This document shows, piece by piece, positions 42,101-51,534 of a stretch of DNA of 64,000 nucleotides. The position numbers and the translations under genes were made by a program. The notes below the pieces were generated by a model that was not told the DNA's origin, did not search any database, and worked only from the letters and a program-made list of their open reading frames with translations. Location of the stretch: the NCBI GenBank assembly GCA_035626595.1, contig DASPNJ010000134.1, positions 1 through 64,000 of the forward strand, read 5' to 3'. Numbering within the stretch: the first letter of the stretch is position 1; each line of letters starts with the position of its first letter. The stretch is from JAQGMV01 sp035626595 (GTDB lineage: Bacteria; Pseudomonadota; Gammaproteobacteria; Burkholderiales; SG8-41).

Positions 42101-43894
42101 GTGCCTGTGCAGCACGATTCGACATTCAGGCGGATAGGCGGTGAAGCCGGCGCCACGGTGACACTCGTCGCCGAGGGCGCAAGCGTGGAAGCCCGTGACG
42201 GCGACAGTGTCGCCGCGGCCATGCTCGCGGCAGGTATCGACCACTGCCGCACGACGCCGGTTTCGGGCGCCCCGCGCGCGCCCTATTGCATGATGGGCGT
42301 GTGCTTCGACTGCCTGGTGACGATCGACGGCGTCGGCAACCGACAGGCATGCATGACGCGCGTGCAGCCGGGCATGCGTGTAGAGCCCCAGCGCGGGAAG
42401 CGCGACATCGCCGCCGAAGGACAGGCGCAGGGAAACGATCGGTTTGCCGTCGATCGTCGGCCGGCGCAGACGGAGCCGCAGGCGAGCGCCGGCGTTATTC
42501 GCGAGAGCTACGACGTCGCCGTCGTCGGCGCCGGCCCCGCGGGGCTCGCCGCGGCGGCATGGTGCGCGCGTGCAGGGCTCTCGACGGTGCTCTTCGACGA
42601 GCAGAGCTCGCCCGGTGGTCAGATCTACCGCGGCATCACCGATTCGCCGGTTGCCGCCGGCGGCGTGCTCGGTGAGAGCTACGCGCGCGGCCGCGCGCTC
42701 GTGCAGGCATTGCGTGTGAGCGGTGCGCAGTACGTGCCAGGCGCGACGGTATGGAGCCTCGATCGCGCGCGAGAAATCGGCGTATCGGTCGCGGGGCGTT
42801 CCTGGCTCACGCGTGCGCGCCGGATCATCCTCTGCGGCGGCGCGCTCGAGCGTCCGTTTCCGGTTCCGGGCTGGACGCTGCCGGGCGTGATGACGGTCGG
42901 TGCGGCGCAGGGACTTCTCAAGTCCTCCGGCCTCGTCGCCTCGAACCGCACGGTGCTCGCGGGCTGCGGTCCGCTGCTGTGGCTGCTCGCGTGGCAATAC
43001 CTCAACGCCGGCGCGAGGATCGACGCCATCCTCGACACCACCGAGCGAGGCGCGCGCACGCGCGCCATGCCTCACGTGCTGCCTTTCGTGTTCTCGGGCT
43101 ATTTCGCGGAAGGTTTGCGGCTGCTGCGCGCGGTCAGGCGCAAGGTGCGCGTGGTGAGCGGCGTGGACGCGCTGCGCGCCGCAGGCGACGGCCGGGTTCG
43201 ATCGGTGACGTATGCGGTCGATGGCCGCGAGGAAACGCTGCCGGTGGATCTCCTGTTGCTGCACCAGGGCGTCGTGCCGAACGTGAATCTCGCCATGGCA
43301 ACCGGCGTCGAGCACCGCTGGGACGATGTACAGCTTTGCTGGACGCCGGTGCTCGACGCCGACGGCAACTCGAGCGTGGAGGGTGTCGCGCTCGCCGGCG
43401 ACGGCGCGGGCATCGCAGGGGCGCGCGCTGCCGAATTCCGCGGCACGCTCGCTGCCATGGCGGCTGCGCGCGCGCTCGGCCGCGACGTGCCGGACGGCGA
43501 CGACAGGCGAGCGCGCGAGAGCCTCACGCGCGCCATGCGGGGGCGCGCATTCCTCGACGCGCTGTACCGTCCGGCGCAGTCGTTTCGCCGGCCTGCCGGT
43601 GACGTGATCGTGTGCCGTTGCGAAGAGGTGACGGCGCGCCAGATCGAGGAGGCGGTCGCGCTCGGCTGCCCGGGTCCGAACCAGATGAAGACGTTCCTGC
43701 GCTGCGGGATGGGGCCGTGTCAGGGACGTCTGTGCGGCCTTACCGTGACCGAGCTCATCGCGCAGGCGCGCGGCGTTCCGCCGCAGGACGTCGGCTACTA
43801 CCGCCTGAGGCCGCCGATTAAACCGATCACCGTCGGCGAGCTTGCGGGGATGCCGCTGGCGGAAGCGGCCGTAAAAGCCGTCGTGCGAAGCTGA
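42101..43894 (+). CDS. Fused HcnA-HcnB-type Fe-S/FAD oxidoreductase
   Basis: 597-residue fusion. Residues about 18-95: plant-type [2Fe-2S] domain with Cys63, 68, 71 and 84 (CMMGVCFDC ... C), equal to the small gamma subunit of opine/hydroxyproline dehydrogenases. Residues about 135-480: FAD/NAD(P) oxidoreductase with VVGAGPAGLAAA and GVALAGDGAGIAGARAAEFRG, equal to the alpha subunit HcnB. Residues about 505-560: BFD-like [2Fe-2S] domain with CRCEEV and CGMGPCQGRLC. These are normally two genes plus a beta subunit with FAD, which is not in the vicinity. GTG start at 42101 or 42107. Confidence 0.9.
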   Translation: MPVQHDSTFRRIGGEAGATVTLVAEGASVEARDGDSVAAAMLAAGIDHCRTTPVSGAPRAPYCMMGVCFDCLVTIDGVGNRQACMTRVQPGMRVEPQRGKRDIAAEGQAQGNDRFAVDRRPAQTEPQASAGVIRESYDVAVVGAGPAGLAAAAWCARAGLSTVLFDEQSSPGGQIYRGITDSPVAAGGVLGESYARGRALVQALRVSGAQYVPGATVWSLDRAREIGVSVAGRSWLTRARRIILCGGALERPFPVPGWTLPGVMTVGAAQGLLKSSGLVASNRTVLAGCGPLLWLLAWQYLNAGARIDAILDTTERGARTRAMPHVLPFVFSGYFAEGLRLLRAVRRKVRVVSGVDALRAAGDGRVRSVTYAVDGREETLPVDLLLLHQGVVPNVNLAMATGVEHRWDDVQLCWTPVLDADGNSSVEGVALAGDGAGIAGARAAEFRGTLAAMAAARALGRDVPDGDDRRARESLTRAMRGRAFLDALYRPAQSFRRPAGDVIVCRCEEVTARQIEEAVALGCPGPNQMKTFLRCGMGPCQGRLCGLTVTELIAQARGVPPQDVGYYRLRPPIKPITVGELAGMPLAEAAVKAVVRS

Positions 43895-44004
43895 TGCGGC
43901 GCGCGTTGGCGCCGTACGACACGCAGAGCTTCGAGATCGCAGACAGTTAGCGGACGGCCGCGGAAAGGCGTCGCGATTGGCGACGCCCGTTCGATGCGAT
44001 CGGT

Positions 44005-44343
44005 ATGAGCGCCTCGGCGAGCGGCTTCGGCTCCGGCGCGTTCAGCTCGGGCTCCTACGACTCGAGCGCGTTCAGCGCCAGCGCGCAGGACGGCGGCTCG
44101 TTCGCCGAGATCGATCCCATCGGCGAGGAGCACGCCGCGCTCGACACGGAGGTCTACGTGGTGCCCGCGCCGCTCGCCGAGTTCGACGGTTCGGGCTACT
44201 GGAGGGACGAGGTCGCTTCTGCGGAGGACCTGGAGCAGCTCAAGACCGAGAACGTCTACGTCATGACGCCGATCTACGACGTGATCGACGAGCAGATGCT
44301 GCTGTCCTTCGAGAGCGATAGCTCGGGCGATTCCAGCGCATAA
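44005..44343 (+). CDS. Small acidic Ser/Gly-rich protein, unknown
   Basis: 112-residue protein with a Ser/Gly-rich N-terminus (ASGFGSGAFSSGSYDSS) and an acidic C-terminal half with possible beta strands (EVYVVPAPLAEF, ENVYVMTPIYDVIDEQ). Strong third-position G/C codon use argues for real coding although the ribosome site before ATG 44005 is weak. Tail-to-tail with the diguanylate cyclase, 9 bases apart. No family recognised. Confidence 0.5.
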   Translation: MSASASGFGSGAFSSGSYDSSAFSASAQDGGSFAEIDPIGEEHAALDTEVYVVPAPLAEFDGSGYWRDEVASAEDLEQLKTENVYVMTPIYDVIDEQMLLSFESDSSGDSSA

Positions 44344-44352
44344 CGTGCGCGG

Positions 44353-45804
44353 CTAGGCCGCGCGCACCGCGTCGCGGCCTTCTTCCTTTGCCGCGTACAG
44401 CGCACGGTCCGCGCGGCCGATCCACGTGTCGATCGGCTGCTGTGGCTCGTAGGCGGCGACGCCGGCGCTGATCGTCAGCGCAACGGGGATGCCTTCGTGC
44501 GTGATCTGCATGGCGCGCACGGCGCCGCGAATCTTCTCCGCGAGCCTCATGCCGTCTGCTGCCGTGGTGTTCTTCGCAATCACCAGGTATTCCTCGCCGC
44601 CCCAGCGGAACACGAAGTCGGCGCTGCGCAGCGCGCCGCGGATCACCTGGCCTGCTTCGACGATGGCGCGGTCGCCGACGGCATGCCCGAACCGGTCGTT
44701 GATCTGCTTGAAACGATCGATGTCGATCAGGATGGCGGCGAGCGCGGTCTTTTCGCGCGCCGCTTCTCGCAGCGCCTGCGGCACGAGGAGATCGAACGCC
44801 TGCCGGTTCGCAAGCCCGGTCAGCTTGTCGGTCGTCGCCATGTTCTCCAGACGCCGCTGATAGCGGCCGATCGTGAGCGTCGTGAGCAGCAGCACGACCG
44901 CCGTGATGAGCACGCTGATCACGATGTCGATATAGAGCGCGCGGCGCGCGCTCGCAAGCGCGTCGTGCTCGCTCTGCGCGACGAACAGATACCAGTCGAG
45001 CTCGGGGATGAAGCGCACGTTGAGGAGCTCGGTGCGCCCGCGGCTCTGGTAACGGTACGAGCCGGCGCCGCGCGAGAGGATGTCCTCCGCGATCGCGCCG
45101 AGCCCCTCGAGGTCGCGGATGTTGCGGCCTTCGGCGGCGGTGCCACGCCCGAAGAGCGAGATGACGCCGCGTTTGTTCACGAAATAGACGCTGCGCCGGT
45201 ATTTCTCCTGGTAACGCCCGATCAGGTCGCGCACGGCTTCGACGGTGAGGCCGACGCCGGTCGCGCCGAGGTAGCGGCCGTCGTAATCGAGCACGCGGTA
45301 ATTGATGAAGATCGTGAGCGCGTCCTTGTTCGCGGCGTCCGGATCGACGTTGAGCTCGTAAGGCGCGCTCATCCCGATCACGCGGAAATACCACGCGTCG
45401 CGCGGCTCTTCGGGGGATATCTTCTTCAGCACCCCGTCGGCCTGGTAGTAGATCCGCGTGCGCGCCGAGACGAAGAAGCTCGTGACGGCGCCATAGCGCT
45501 GACGGATGCCGTGAAGGTAGCGCGTGATACGCGAGACGTCGGCTTCGCCGCCGTTCACCCAATCGTGCAGGAACGTGTCCGCAGCCATGAGCGACGAGAT
45601 CAGCACCGGGCGCAGCAGGTCTTTCTGAATCTCGGAATAGATATTGTCCGAGGTGAGCGGCAGCTCGCTCGCCACGATCGACTCGCGGATGGCGGTGCGC
45701 GAGCTCACGTAGTTGATGACGGCGATCGCGGTGAAGCCGAGGGCCAGGAGCAGTGAGACTGCGATTGCGAGCTTGCGCTTGTCCTGGCTGATGCTGGAGG
45801 TCAC
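44353..45804 (-). CDS. Membrane diguanylate cyclase (dCache-GGDEF)
   Basis: 483-residue c-di-GMP synthase. Spans at about 10-30 and 297-322 enclose a periplasmic sensor of the dCache type (FFVSARTRIYYQADG, GVGLTVEAVRDLIGRY). The cytoplasmic GGDEF domain has an active-type RWGGEEYLVIA and an inhibitory RxxD site (RSAD five residues before the GGEE). Starts with GTG at 45804, overlapping the PrpD stop by GTGA. A downstream-coupled partner of a metabolic enzyme gene, which is unusual. Confidence 0.9.
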   Translation of the reverse strand: MTSSISQDKRKLAIAVSLLLALGFTAIAVINYVSSRTAIRESIVASELPLTSDNIYSEIQKDLLRPVLISSLMAADTFLHDWVNGGEADVSRITRYLHGIRQRYGAVTSFFVSARTRIYYQADGVLKKISPEEPRDAWYFRVIGMSAPYELNVDPDAANKDALTIFINYRVLDYDGRYLGATGVGLTVEAVRDLIGRYQEKYRRSVYFVNKRGVISLFGRGTAAEGRNIRDLEGLGAIAEDILSRGAGSYRYQSRGRTELLNVRFIPELDWYLFVAQSEHDALASARRALYIDIVISVLITAVVLLLTTLTIGRYQRRLENMATTDKLTGLANRQAFDLLVPQALREAAREKTALAAILIDIDRFKQINDRFGHAVGDRAIVEAGQVIRGALRSADFVFRWGGEEYLVIAKNTTAADGMRLAEKIRGAVRAMQITHEGIPVALTISAGVAAYEPQQPIDTWIGRADRALYAAKEEGRDAVRAA

Positions 45805-47234
45805 GGCGCGCGTACCACGCAACGCATGAGCTCCGCGGCGGATTCGAGCGATTCGAGCCTGAGCATGAGCTCGACGGCGCGCCGGGCGCGCGCGGCCGCA
45901 AGGCCGCCGTGCTGCGCGCATTCATCGAACTTCGCGACGAGCTCGTCCTGCGTGAGCGGGTTGTCCGTCGCGCCTTTGGCCGGAAAATACGCTTCGGTCA
46001 GCGTGCGGCCGTCTTTCAGAACGACCTTGATGTTCACGCGCGCTTTGGAAACGGTGATCTCCGGGTCCGGGTGGACCTTCACTTTTTTAACCATCGCCTG
46101 CACGTCGGGCCGGCGCACCACCTCGTCGCTCACTTCGCGCAGCCCGAGCTTGCCTTCCAGCAGCGTGATCGCGGCCCAGTATTCGGCGCTGAACTTCGCT
46201 TCGAGCCCGGTCCTCGGCTCGTGATACATGAGGATGTTGAGCGAGTGCGGCCGCACGCCGCATTCGACGCGCTCGACGTCTTCAGCCTTGATGCCATGCG
46301 CGTTCATGAGCGACTGCATGCCTTCGACGGCGCCGAGTGCGGAGGCGCACACCGGGTGCGCCTTGAGATTGATGCCGCGGCCGAATGTCTTTTCGAGAAT
46401 GCCCCACGGTGCGCCGAAGCCGTCGATCTTCGACAGATCGTATTTCTCGGCAACGAGCTTCAAATACCCGACTTTGCCTTCGAACGCGGTTTTCGCGCTG
46501 GTGAAGCCGCCTTTCGCGAGCAGGGCGGCGCGCACCCCGATCTCGTTGGCGCGGCCGGCATGGAACGACTTGCAGTGCGTGCCGAACTGCTCCTGAAAGC
46601 CGCCTGCTTCGGAGGCCGCGATGCCGAAGGCGTGGGTCGCCTCCCCCTGGGTGAGCGCGAGCAGCTTCGCCGCCGCCGCGGTGGCGCCGAACGCTCCCAC
46701 GGTGCACGTCGAATGCCAGCCCCGCGCGTAGTGATCGCCGCAGTCGACCAGCGCTTCACCGAGCTTCCACTGTACTTCGGTGCCGACCATATAGGCGGTA
46801 AGCATGTCGCGGCCGCTCGCTTCCAGCTTTTCGGCCAGCGCGAGGATCGCCGGCACGATCACCACCGAGCCGTGGCCGATGAAAATCTGGTTGGTGTCGT
46901 CGTAGTCGAGCACGTGGCCGAACACGCCGTTCGCGAGCGCCGCGCCGGTAACCGAAGTCTTGCCGCCGATGCCGATCAGCGTGGCGTCGGCATGTCCGCC
47001 GACCGCGTCGAGATAGTGCGACACCGGCTGGCGAATCGCCTCGGCGGAGCCGGCGATCGCGACGCCTACCGTATCGAGCATGCACTGCTTGGCCTTTTCG
47101 ACCGCCTCCGGCGGGATCGCGGAATAGTCGGTGCCGACGGTGAGCGCGGCGAATTTCTCGGTGAGGAGCACGAGGCCTCCGAAATAGTCTGTGACGCGTC
47201 GTTCTCGCTCGCGACGTGTAAGAGATCGCGTCAC
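45801..47234 (-). CDS. MmgE/PrpD family dehydratase-like protein
   Basis: 477-residue MmgE/PrpD family member (group includes 2-methylcitrate and aconitate decarboxylase-type enzymes). Family segments: KAKQCMLDTVGVAIAGS, ALANGVFGHVLDYDDTN, GRDMLTAYMVGTEVQWKLG and KAHPVCASALGAVEG. The N-terminus is uncertain: ATG 47234, or GTG 47195 closer to the usual start. Substrate unknown. Genes of the methylcitrate cycle (prpB, prpC) are absent. Confidence 0.85.
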   Translation of the reverse strand: MTRSLTRRERERRVTDYFGGLVLLTEKFAALTVGTDYSAIPPEAVEKAKQCMLDTVGVAIAGSAEAIRQPVSHYLDAVGGHADATLIGIGGKTSVTGAALANGVFGHVLDYDDTNQIFIGHGSVVIVPAILALAEKLEASGRDMLTAYMVGTEVQWKLGEALVDCGDHYARGWHSTCTVGAFGATAAAAKLLALTQGEATHAFGIAASEAGGFQEQFGTHCKSFHAGRANEIGVRAALLAKGGFTSAKTAFEGKVGYLKLVAEKYDLSKIDGFGAPWGILEKTFGRGINLKAHPVCASALGAVEGMQSLMNAHGIKAEDVERVECGVRPHSLNILMYHEPRTGLEAKFSAEYWAAITLLEGKLGLREVSDEVVRRPDVQAMVKKVKVHPDPEITVSKARVNIKVVLKDGRTLTEAYFPAKGATDNPLTQDELVAKFDECAQHGGLAAARARRAVELMLRLESLESAAELMRCVVRAP

Positions 47235-47413
47235 GATGCGGAATGTTCTGTCGCTGACAGGTGTGTAGGAGAGTTCCTGACGCGAATCGGCACGGGCGCA
47301 ACAGTTCGTGAAATGCTACGCGCTTCCAGGGCCTGTTTTCTTGCGCCGCCTGATACTTGCAGGTATGTCTTAAATTTACATCAACCTTACGGCGCAAGCT
47401 CGAAGTACACATC
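47235..47413. promoter_or_regulatory. Divergent promoter region, prpD-dgc and signalling operon
   Basis: 179 bases between outward genes. AT-rich part 47345-47395 (TGTCTTAAATTTACATCAACC) lies directly upstream of the EAL regulator start and is the most likely promoter area for the 47414-54473 operon. No defined operator recognised. Confidence 0.4.
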
Positions 47414-49993
47414 TTGGACCACCTGCGGATCCTGCTGATCGAAGATTCCGAGCTCGATGCAGAGCTGTGCGTGCAGGAGCTGCGTCAGGCCGGTCTGGAC
47501 TTCGACGCGAACCGGGTGTGCACGCGCGCGATGCTGGAACGCGCGCTCGCGACTGAGCCGCCGCACGTGATCCTGTGCGACTTCAGCATGCCGACGGATC
47601 TCGATGGCATGCTCGCGCTGGGCATCGCCCGCGAACGCGATCCGGACATGCCGTTCGTTTTCGTGTCCGGCACCATCGGCGAGGAGCGCGCGGTCGAGGC
47701 GATGAAGGCCGGGGCGACCGACTACGTGCTGAAGGACAGGCTCGAGCGGCTCGCGCCGGTCGTCCGGCGTGCGCTCAAGGAAGCCGAAGCCCGTCATGCC
47801 AAGGCGGACGCGGAGGTGGCGCTCCGCGTGAGCGAGGCGCGCTTCCGGTCGTTCATGGAGTATCTCCCGGGAAATGCTTCGATCGCGGATGCCGAAGGCC
47901 GCTACACCTTCGTCAACGAGCTGTGGGAGAAGACGTTCGGGCTGCCGGCGGAGCGCGTCCTCGGGCGACGTCACGAAGAGATCGCGGCGGAGGCGCTGGT
48001 CAGCGTTCCCGCGCATTATCAGGAGGTGCTGAAGCACAACCGTCCGATCGAAAGGCTCACGCGCACCGGCAGCAACGGCGAGGCGCGCTGGTGGCTCTCG
48101 CACCACTTCCCGATTCCGGCGGCGGACGGCCGCTCCACCATGGTCGGCACGATCGCGATCGACGTCACCGAGCGCAAGCTCCAGGAAGAAAAGATCGCGC
48201 GGTTGAGCCGCATCCACGCGGTACTGAGCGGGATCAACTCGGCGATCGTGCGCCTGCGGGACACGACGCAACTGCTCCACGAGGCGTGCCGGATCGCGCA
48301 CGAGGACGGCGGTTTCGGCGTCGCCTGGGTCGGGACGATCGACGCCATGGGCGCGGTCACGCCTGCCGCGTGCGTGGGGCTCACGGCAGGCGATCCGCAG
48401 CCGAGCGCGCTCGTGATCACCGGTAAACCCGACGCTGGAGGGGTCGTCACCCAGATGCTCCAGTCCGGCGAGCCCGCGATCTGCAACGACTTGCGGCGGG
48501 ACATTTCACGGCACAGCGCGCGGCGCAGGGAAGCCGTGCGGCAGGGCTGCCGCTCGCTCGTTGCGCTGCCGCTCACCATGCGCGGGCGCGTCGTCGGCGT
48601 GTTCTGTCTCTACGCCATGGAGGTGAATGCCTTCACCGCGGAGGAGCTCAAGCTGCTCATGCAGCTCGCCGGCGACGTGTCGTACGCGCTCGAGTACATC
48701 GAAAACGAGCGCAAGCTCGATTACCTCGCGTGGCACGATCCGGTGACCGGCGCAGGCAACCGCGAGCGGCTCCGCGACCGGCTGGACCGTGCGCTCGCCG
48801 AGCGCACTGCCGGCGGCGGCTCGCTCGCGGTGCTGGTCTGGGACATGAAGCGCTTCAGGACGATCAACGACACCTTCGGGCGCGACAAGGGTGACGAGCT
48901 CCTGCGCGAGCTTGCGGTGCGCTCCCGCAAAGCGTTGCCGCGCGTCGAAGACGTCGGGCGTATATCGGCCGATGTTTTCGGCGGCTACATCCGCGACATC
49001 GGGAGCGCGTCCGAGGTCGCCGGGCTGCTGGAGCAGGCCGCGCTCGTGTTCGGCGAGCCGTTTCAGCTCCAGGGCGCCAAGCTCGCCATCGGCATCACGG
49101 CAGGTGTGGCCGTGTCCCCGGCGGACGGCATCACCGCCGATGTGCTGCTCGCCAACGCGGAGGCGGCGCTCAGGCAGGCGAAGGGTCGCGGGGAGCGCTT
49201 CGTGTTCTACGAGCCGGCCATGAGCGCGCGCGTGGCGGAGAAGCTGACGCTCGAGAGCAAGCTGCGGGTCGCGCTCGACAAGGAACAGTTCGTGCTGCAT
49301 TACCAGCCCAAGGTCGATCTAGCCAGCAACGAGGTGAAGGGCGTGGAGGCGCTGATCCGCTGGAACGATCCGGAGACCGGGCTGGTGCCGCCGATGAAAT
49401 TCATCCCGCTGCTGGAGGAAAGCGGGCTCATACTCGAGGTCGGGCGCTGGGCGATCGCGCGCGCCGTGGAGGACTGGCGCTCGCGTACGTCGGCAGGGCT
49501 GCCGACGCCGCGCGTCGCGGTCAACGTCTCGTCGGTACAATTGCGGCGCAGCGGTTTCGTCGACGTCGTGGCGAGCACGCTCGGCGGGCACCCGCTGGGG
49601 CACGGTATAGACCTGGAGATCACGGAAAGTCTGCTGATGGAGGACATCGAGGAGAACATCGGCAAGCTGCGGTCGCTGAAGGAGATGGGCATCAACATCG
49701 CGATCGACGATTTCGGCACCGGCTACTCGTCCCTGAGCTACCTCGCGCGTTTGCCCGTCGATGCGCTCAAGATCGATCGGCTGTTCGTTAGAACCATGCT
49801 CGACAAGCCCGAGAGCATGACGATCATCACGACGATCATCTCGCTCGCGCACGCGCTGCGCCTGCAGGTCGTGGCGGAAGGCGTCGAAAGCCGCGAAGAG
49901 GCGAAGCTCCTTCGACTGCTGCAGTGCGATCAGGCGCAGGGCTACACGTTCAGCAGGCCCGTGCCGTGGGACGAGTGCTTCAAAGCACAGTAG
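47414..49993 (+). CDS. Response regulator with REC-PAS-GAF-degenerate GGDEF-EAL
   Basis: 859-residue protein. Receiver (about 1-120) with acidic pocket LLIEDSELDAEL and phospho-Asp in VILCDFSMP. PAS about 140-260. GAF about 275-430. A GGDEF domain (about 440-600) whose motif is SADVF instead of GGDEF (in GRISADVFGGYI), so cyclase activity is unlikely. The EAL domain (about 610-855) keeps KGVEALIRWN, NVSSVQL, EITESLLME, DDFGTGYSSLSYL, KIDRLF and VAEGVES and should be an active c-di-GMP phosphodiesterase. TTG 47414 gives the typical receiver start MDHLRILL; the longer TTG at 47357 has no better support. First gene of a five-gene operon. Confidence 0.88.
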   Translation: MDHLRILLIEDSELDAELCVQELRQAGLDFDANRVCTRAMLERALATEPPHVILCDFSMPTDLDGMLALGIARERDPDMPFVFVSGTIGEERAVEAMKAGATDYVLKDRLERLAPVVRRALKEAEARHAKADAEVALRVSEARFRSFMEYLPGNASIADAEGRYTFVNELWEKTFGLPAERVLGRRHEEIAAEALVSVPAHYQEVLKHNRPIERLTRTGSNGEARWWLSHHFPIPAADGRSTMVGTIAIDVTERKLQEEKIARLSRIHAVLSGINSAIVRLRDTTQLLHEACRIAHEDGGFGVAWVGTIDAMGAVTPAACVGLTAGDPQPSALVITGKPDAGGVVTQMLQSGEPAICNDLRRDISRHSARRREAVRQGCRSLVALPLTMRGRVVGVFCLYAMEVNAFTAEELKLLMQLAGDVSYALEYIENERKLDYLAWHDPVTGAGNRERLRDRLDRALAERTAGGGSLAVLVWDMKRFRTINDTFGRDKGDELLRELAVRSRKALPRVEDVGRISADVFGGYIRDIGSASEVAGLLEQAALVFGEPFQLQGAKLAIGITAGVAVSPADGITADVLLANAEAALRQAKGRGERFVFYEPAMSARVAEKLTLESKLRVALDKEQFVLHYQPKVDLASNEVKGVEALIRWNDPETGLVPPMKFIPLLEESGLILEVGRWAIARAVEDWRSRTSAGLPTPRVAVNVSSVQLRRSGFVDVVASTLGGHPLGHGIDLEITESLLMEDIEENIGKLRSLKEMGINIAIDDFGTGYSSLSYLARLPVDALKIDRLFVRTMLDKPESMTIITTIISLAHALRLQVVAEGVESREEAKLLRLLQCDQAQGYTFSRPVPWDECFKAQ

Positions 49994-51534
49994 ACACCGA
50001 GACATCCGGGCATGCGGCGGCGCGGCCGCAAGACGCGCCGGCCGTCCTTAAATCCATCTCGCGCCGCATCGTACTGATGGTGCTCGCGGCGACGGCCGCG
50101 GCGCTCGCCGCCGCGTCCGCCGCGCTCCTGCTGTACGACTCGCACGTCTATCACAACACCGTCATCGCCGACGTATCGACCCAGGCGCAGGTCGTGGGGC
50201 AGGCGAGCGCCGCCGCGCTCATTTTCGACGACCCGAAAGCGGCGCGCGAGACGCTCGCGATACTGCGCGCGAAGCCCGGCATCGTCGCCGGCGCGCTCTA
50301 CAACGCGAAAGGCGCGCTGTTCGCCGCGTACCGCGCGCCCGACGTCGAGGCCGATCCGCTGCCGAAGCTCCCGGATCCCGACGCAATGCGTATCGAGCAT
50401 GGCCACGTCGTGCTCTTCAAGCGCATCGTCGAGAACAACGAGGTGCTCGGGACCGTTTATCTCAAAGCGCAGTACAAGCTTGCCGAGCACGTCATCAATT
50501 ATCTGTTGATCGTCGGCGGCGTTCTCGTGCTGGGCCTGCTGGTCGCGCTAGGCATTGCGGCGTGGCTCCAGCGGACGATCTCGAGGCCCGTGCTGGCGAT
50601 CAGCAGCGTCGCGCACGACGTCGTGGAGAGGCGCGATTTTTCCCTGCGGGCACCCGTCACCACGGACGACGAGATCGGCTACCTGGCGGGCGCGTTCAAC
50701 GACATGCTCTCCGAGATCGAGCGGCGCGCGGATGCGCTGGAGCGCTCGAACGAGACGCTCGCGCGCGCCGAAGAGGATCTGAAGAAGCTCAACAGCGAGC
50801 TCGAGCAGCGGGTAAGCGAGCGCACCACGCAGCTCGAAGCCGCGAACAAGGAGCTGGAAGGATTCAGCTATTCCGTGTCTCACGACCTGCGGGCCCCGGT
50901 GCGGGCGATCGGCGGTTTCTCCAAGCTGCTCGCGGAACAGCACGCCGATCAGCTCGACGACGAGGGCCAGCGCAAGCTCGGCATCGTGCGCAGCGAAGCG
51001 GCGCGCATGGCTGCGCTGATCGACGACCTGCTGGCGTTTTCGCGGCTCGGCCGCCAGTCGATCCAGTTCCGCCCGGTCGACATGACCGAGCTCGTGCAGC
51101 GCAATTTCGACGCGCTCAAGGGTCAGCACCACGGCGCGCAGCCCGAGCTGCGGCTGGGGTTGCTGCCGGAGGCGGTCGGCGATCGCAGCCTGCTCGCGCA
51201 GGTCTGGGTGAATCTCATCTCGAACGCGATCAAGTTCTCCTCGAAGAAGGAGAAGCCGGTGATCGAGGTGAGCGCGATATCGGACGAGCGCGAGCACACC
51301 TATTTCGTGCGCGATAACGGCGCCGGCTTCGATCCCCGGTTCGGCGCGAAGCTCTTCGGCGTATTCCAGCGTCTGCACGATCCGTCGGAGTTTCCCGGCA
51401 CCGGCGTGGGCCTGGCGCTCGTGCAGCGCATCGTGAGCCGCCACGGCGGGCGCGTGTGGGCCGAGGGCCAGGTCGGCGTCGGGGCGACTTTTTACTTCAC
51501 GCTACCCAGGAGAAGCGTCGATGGAGCAGTTTGA
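49975..51534 (+). CDS. CHASE8-HAMP histidine kinase
   Basis: 519-residue inner-membrane kinase. First span about 33-52, then a periplasmic CHASE8-type sensor (about 55-165: DVSTQAQVVGQASAAALIFDDPKAARETLAILRAKPGIVAGALY in outline), the domain found in the c-di-GMP cyclase YfiN. Second span about 170-192, HAMP, coiled coil, then HisKA with YSVSHDLRAPVRAIGG and HATPase with NLISNAIKFSS, DNGAGF and GTGVGLALVQ, of the phytochrome-like subtype. No GGDEF. Start uncertain (GTG 49975; also 49966 or 49924), overlapping the previous gene by about 19 bases. Confidence 0.87.
   Translation: MLQSTVDTETSGHAAARPQDAPAVLKSISRRIVLMVLAATAAALAAASAALLLYDSHVYHNTVIADVSTQAQVVGQASAAALIFDDPKAARETLAILRAKPGIVAGALYNAKGALFAAYRAPDVEADPLPKLPDPDAMRIEHGHVVLFKRIVENNEVLGTVYLKAQYKLAEHVINYLLIVGGVLVLGLLVALGIAAWLQRTISRPVLAISSVAHDVVERRDFSLRAPVTTDDEIGYLAGAFNDMLSEIERRADALERSNETLARAEEDLKKLNSELEQRVSERTTQLEAANKELEGFSYSVSHDLRAPVRAIGGFSKLLAEQHADQLDDEGQRKLGIVRSEAARMAALIDDLLAFSRLGRQSIQFRPVDMTELVQRNFDALKGQHHGAQPELRLGLLPEAVGDRSLLAQVWVNLISNAIKFSSKKEKPVIEVSAISDEREHTYFVRDNGAGFDPRFGAKLFGVFQRLHDPSEFPGTGVGLALVQRIVSRHGGRVWAEGQVGVGATFYFTLPRRSVDGAV

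Noticed and set aside
41591..43315. 574-residue minus-strand frame over the fused oxidoreductase
   Set aside because: No domains; opposite strand has complete Fe-S and FAD motifs.
44261..45925. 554-residue minus-strand frame over the diguanylate cyclase
   Set aside because: Other-frame shadow; the GGEE motif and sensor are in the frame of 44353-45804.
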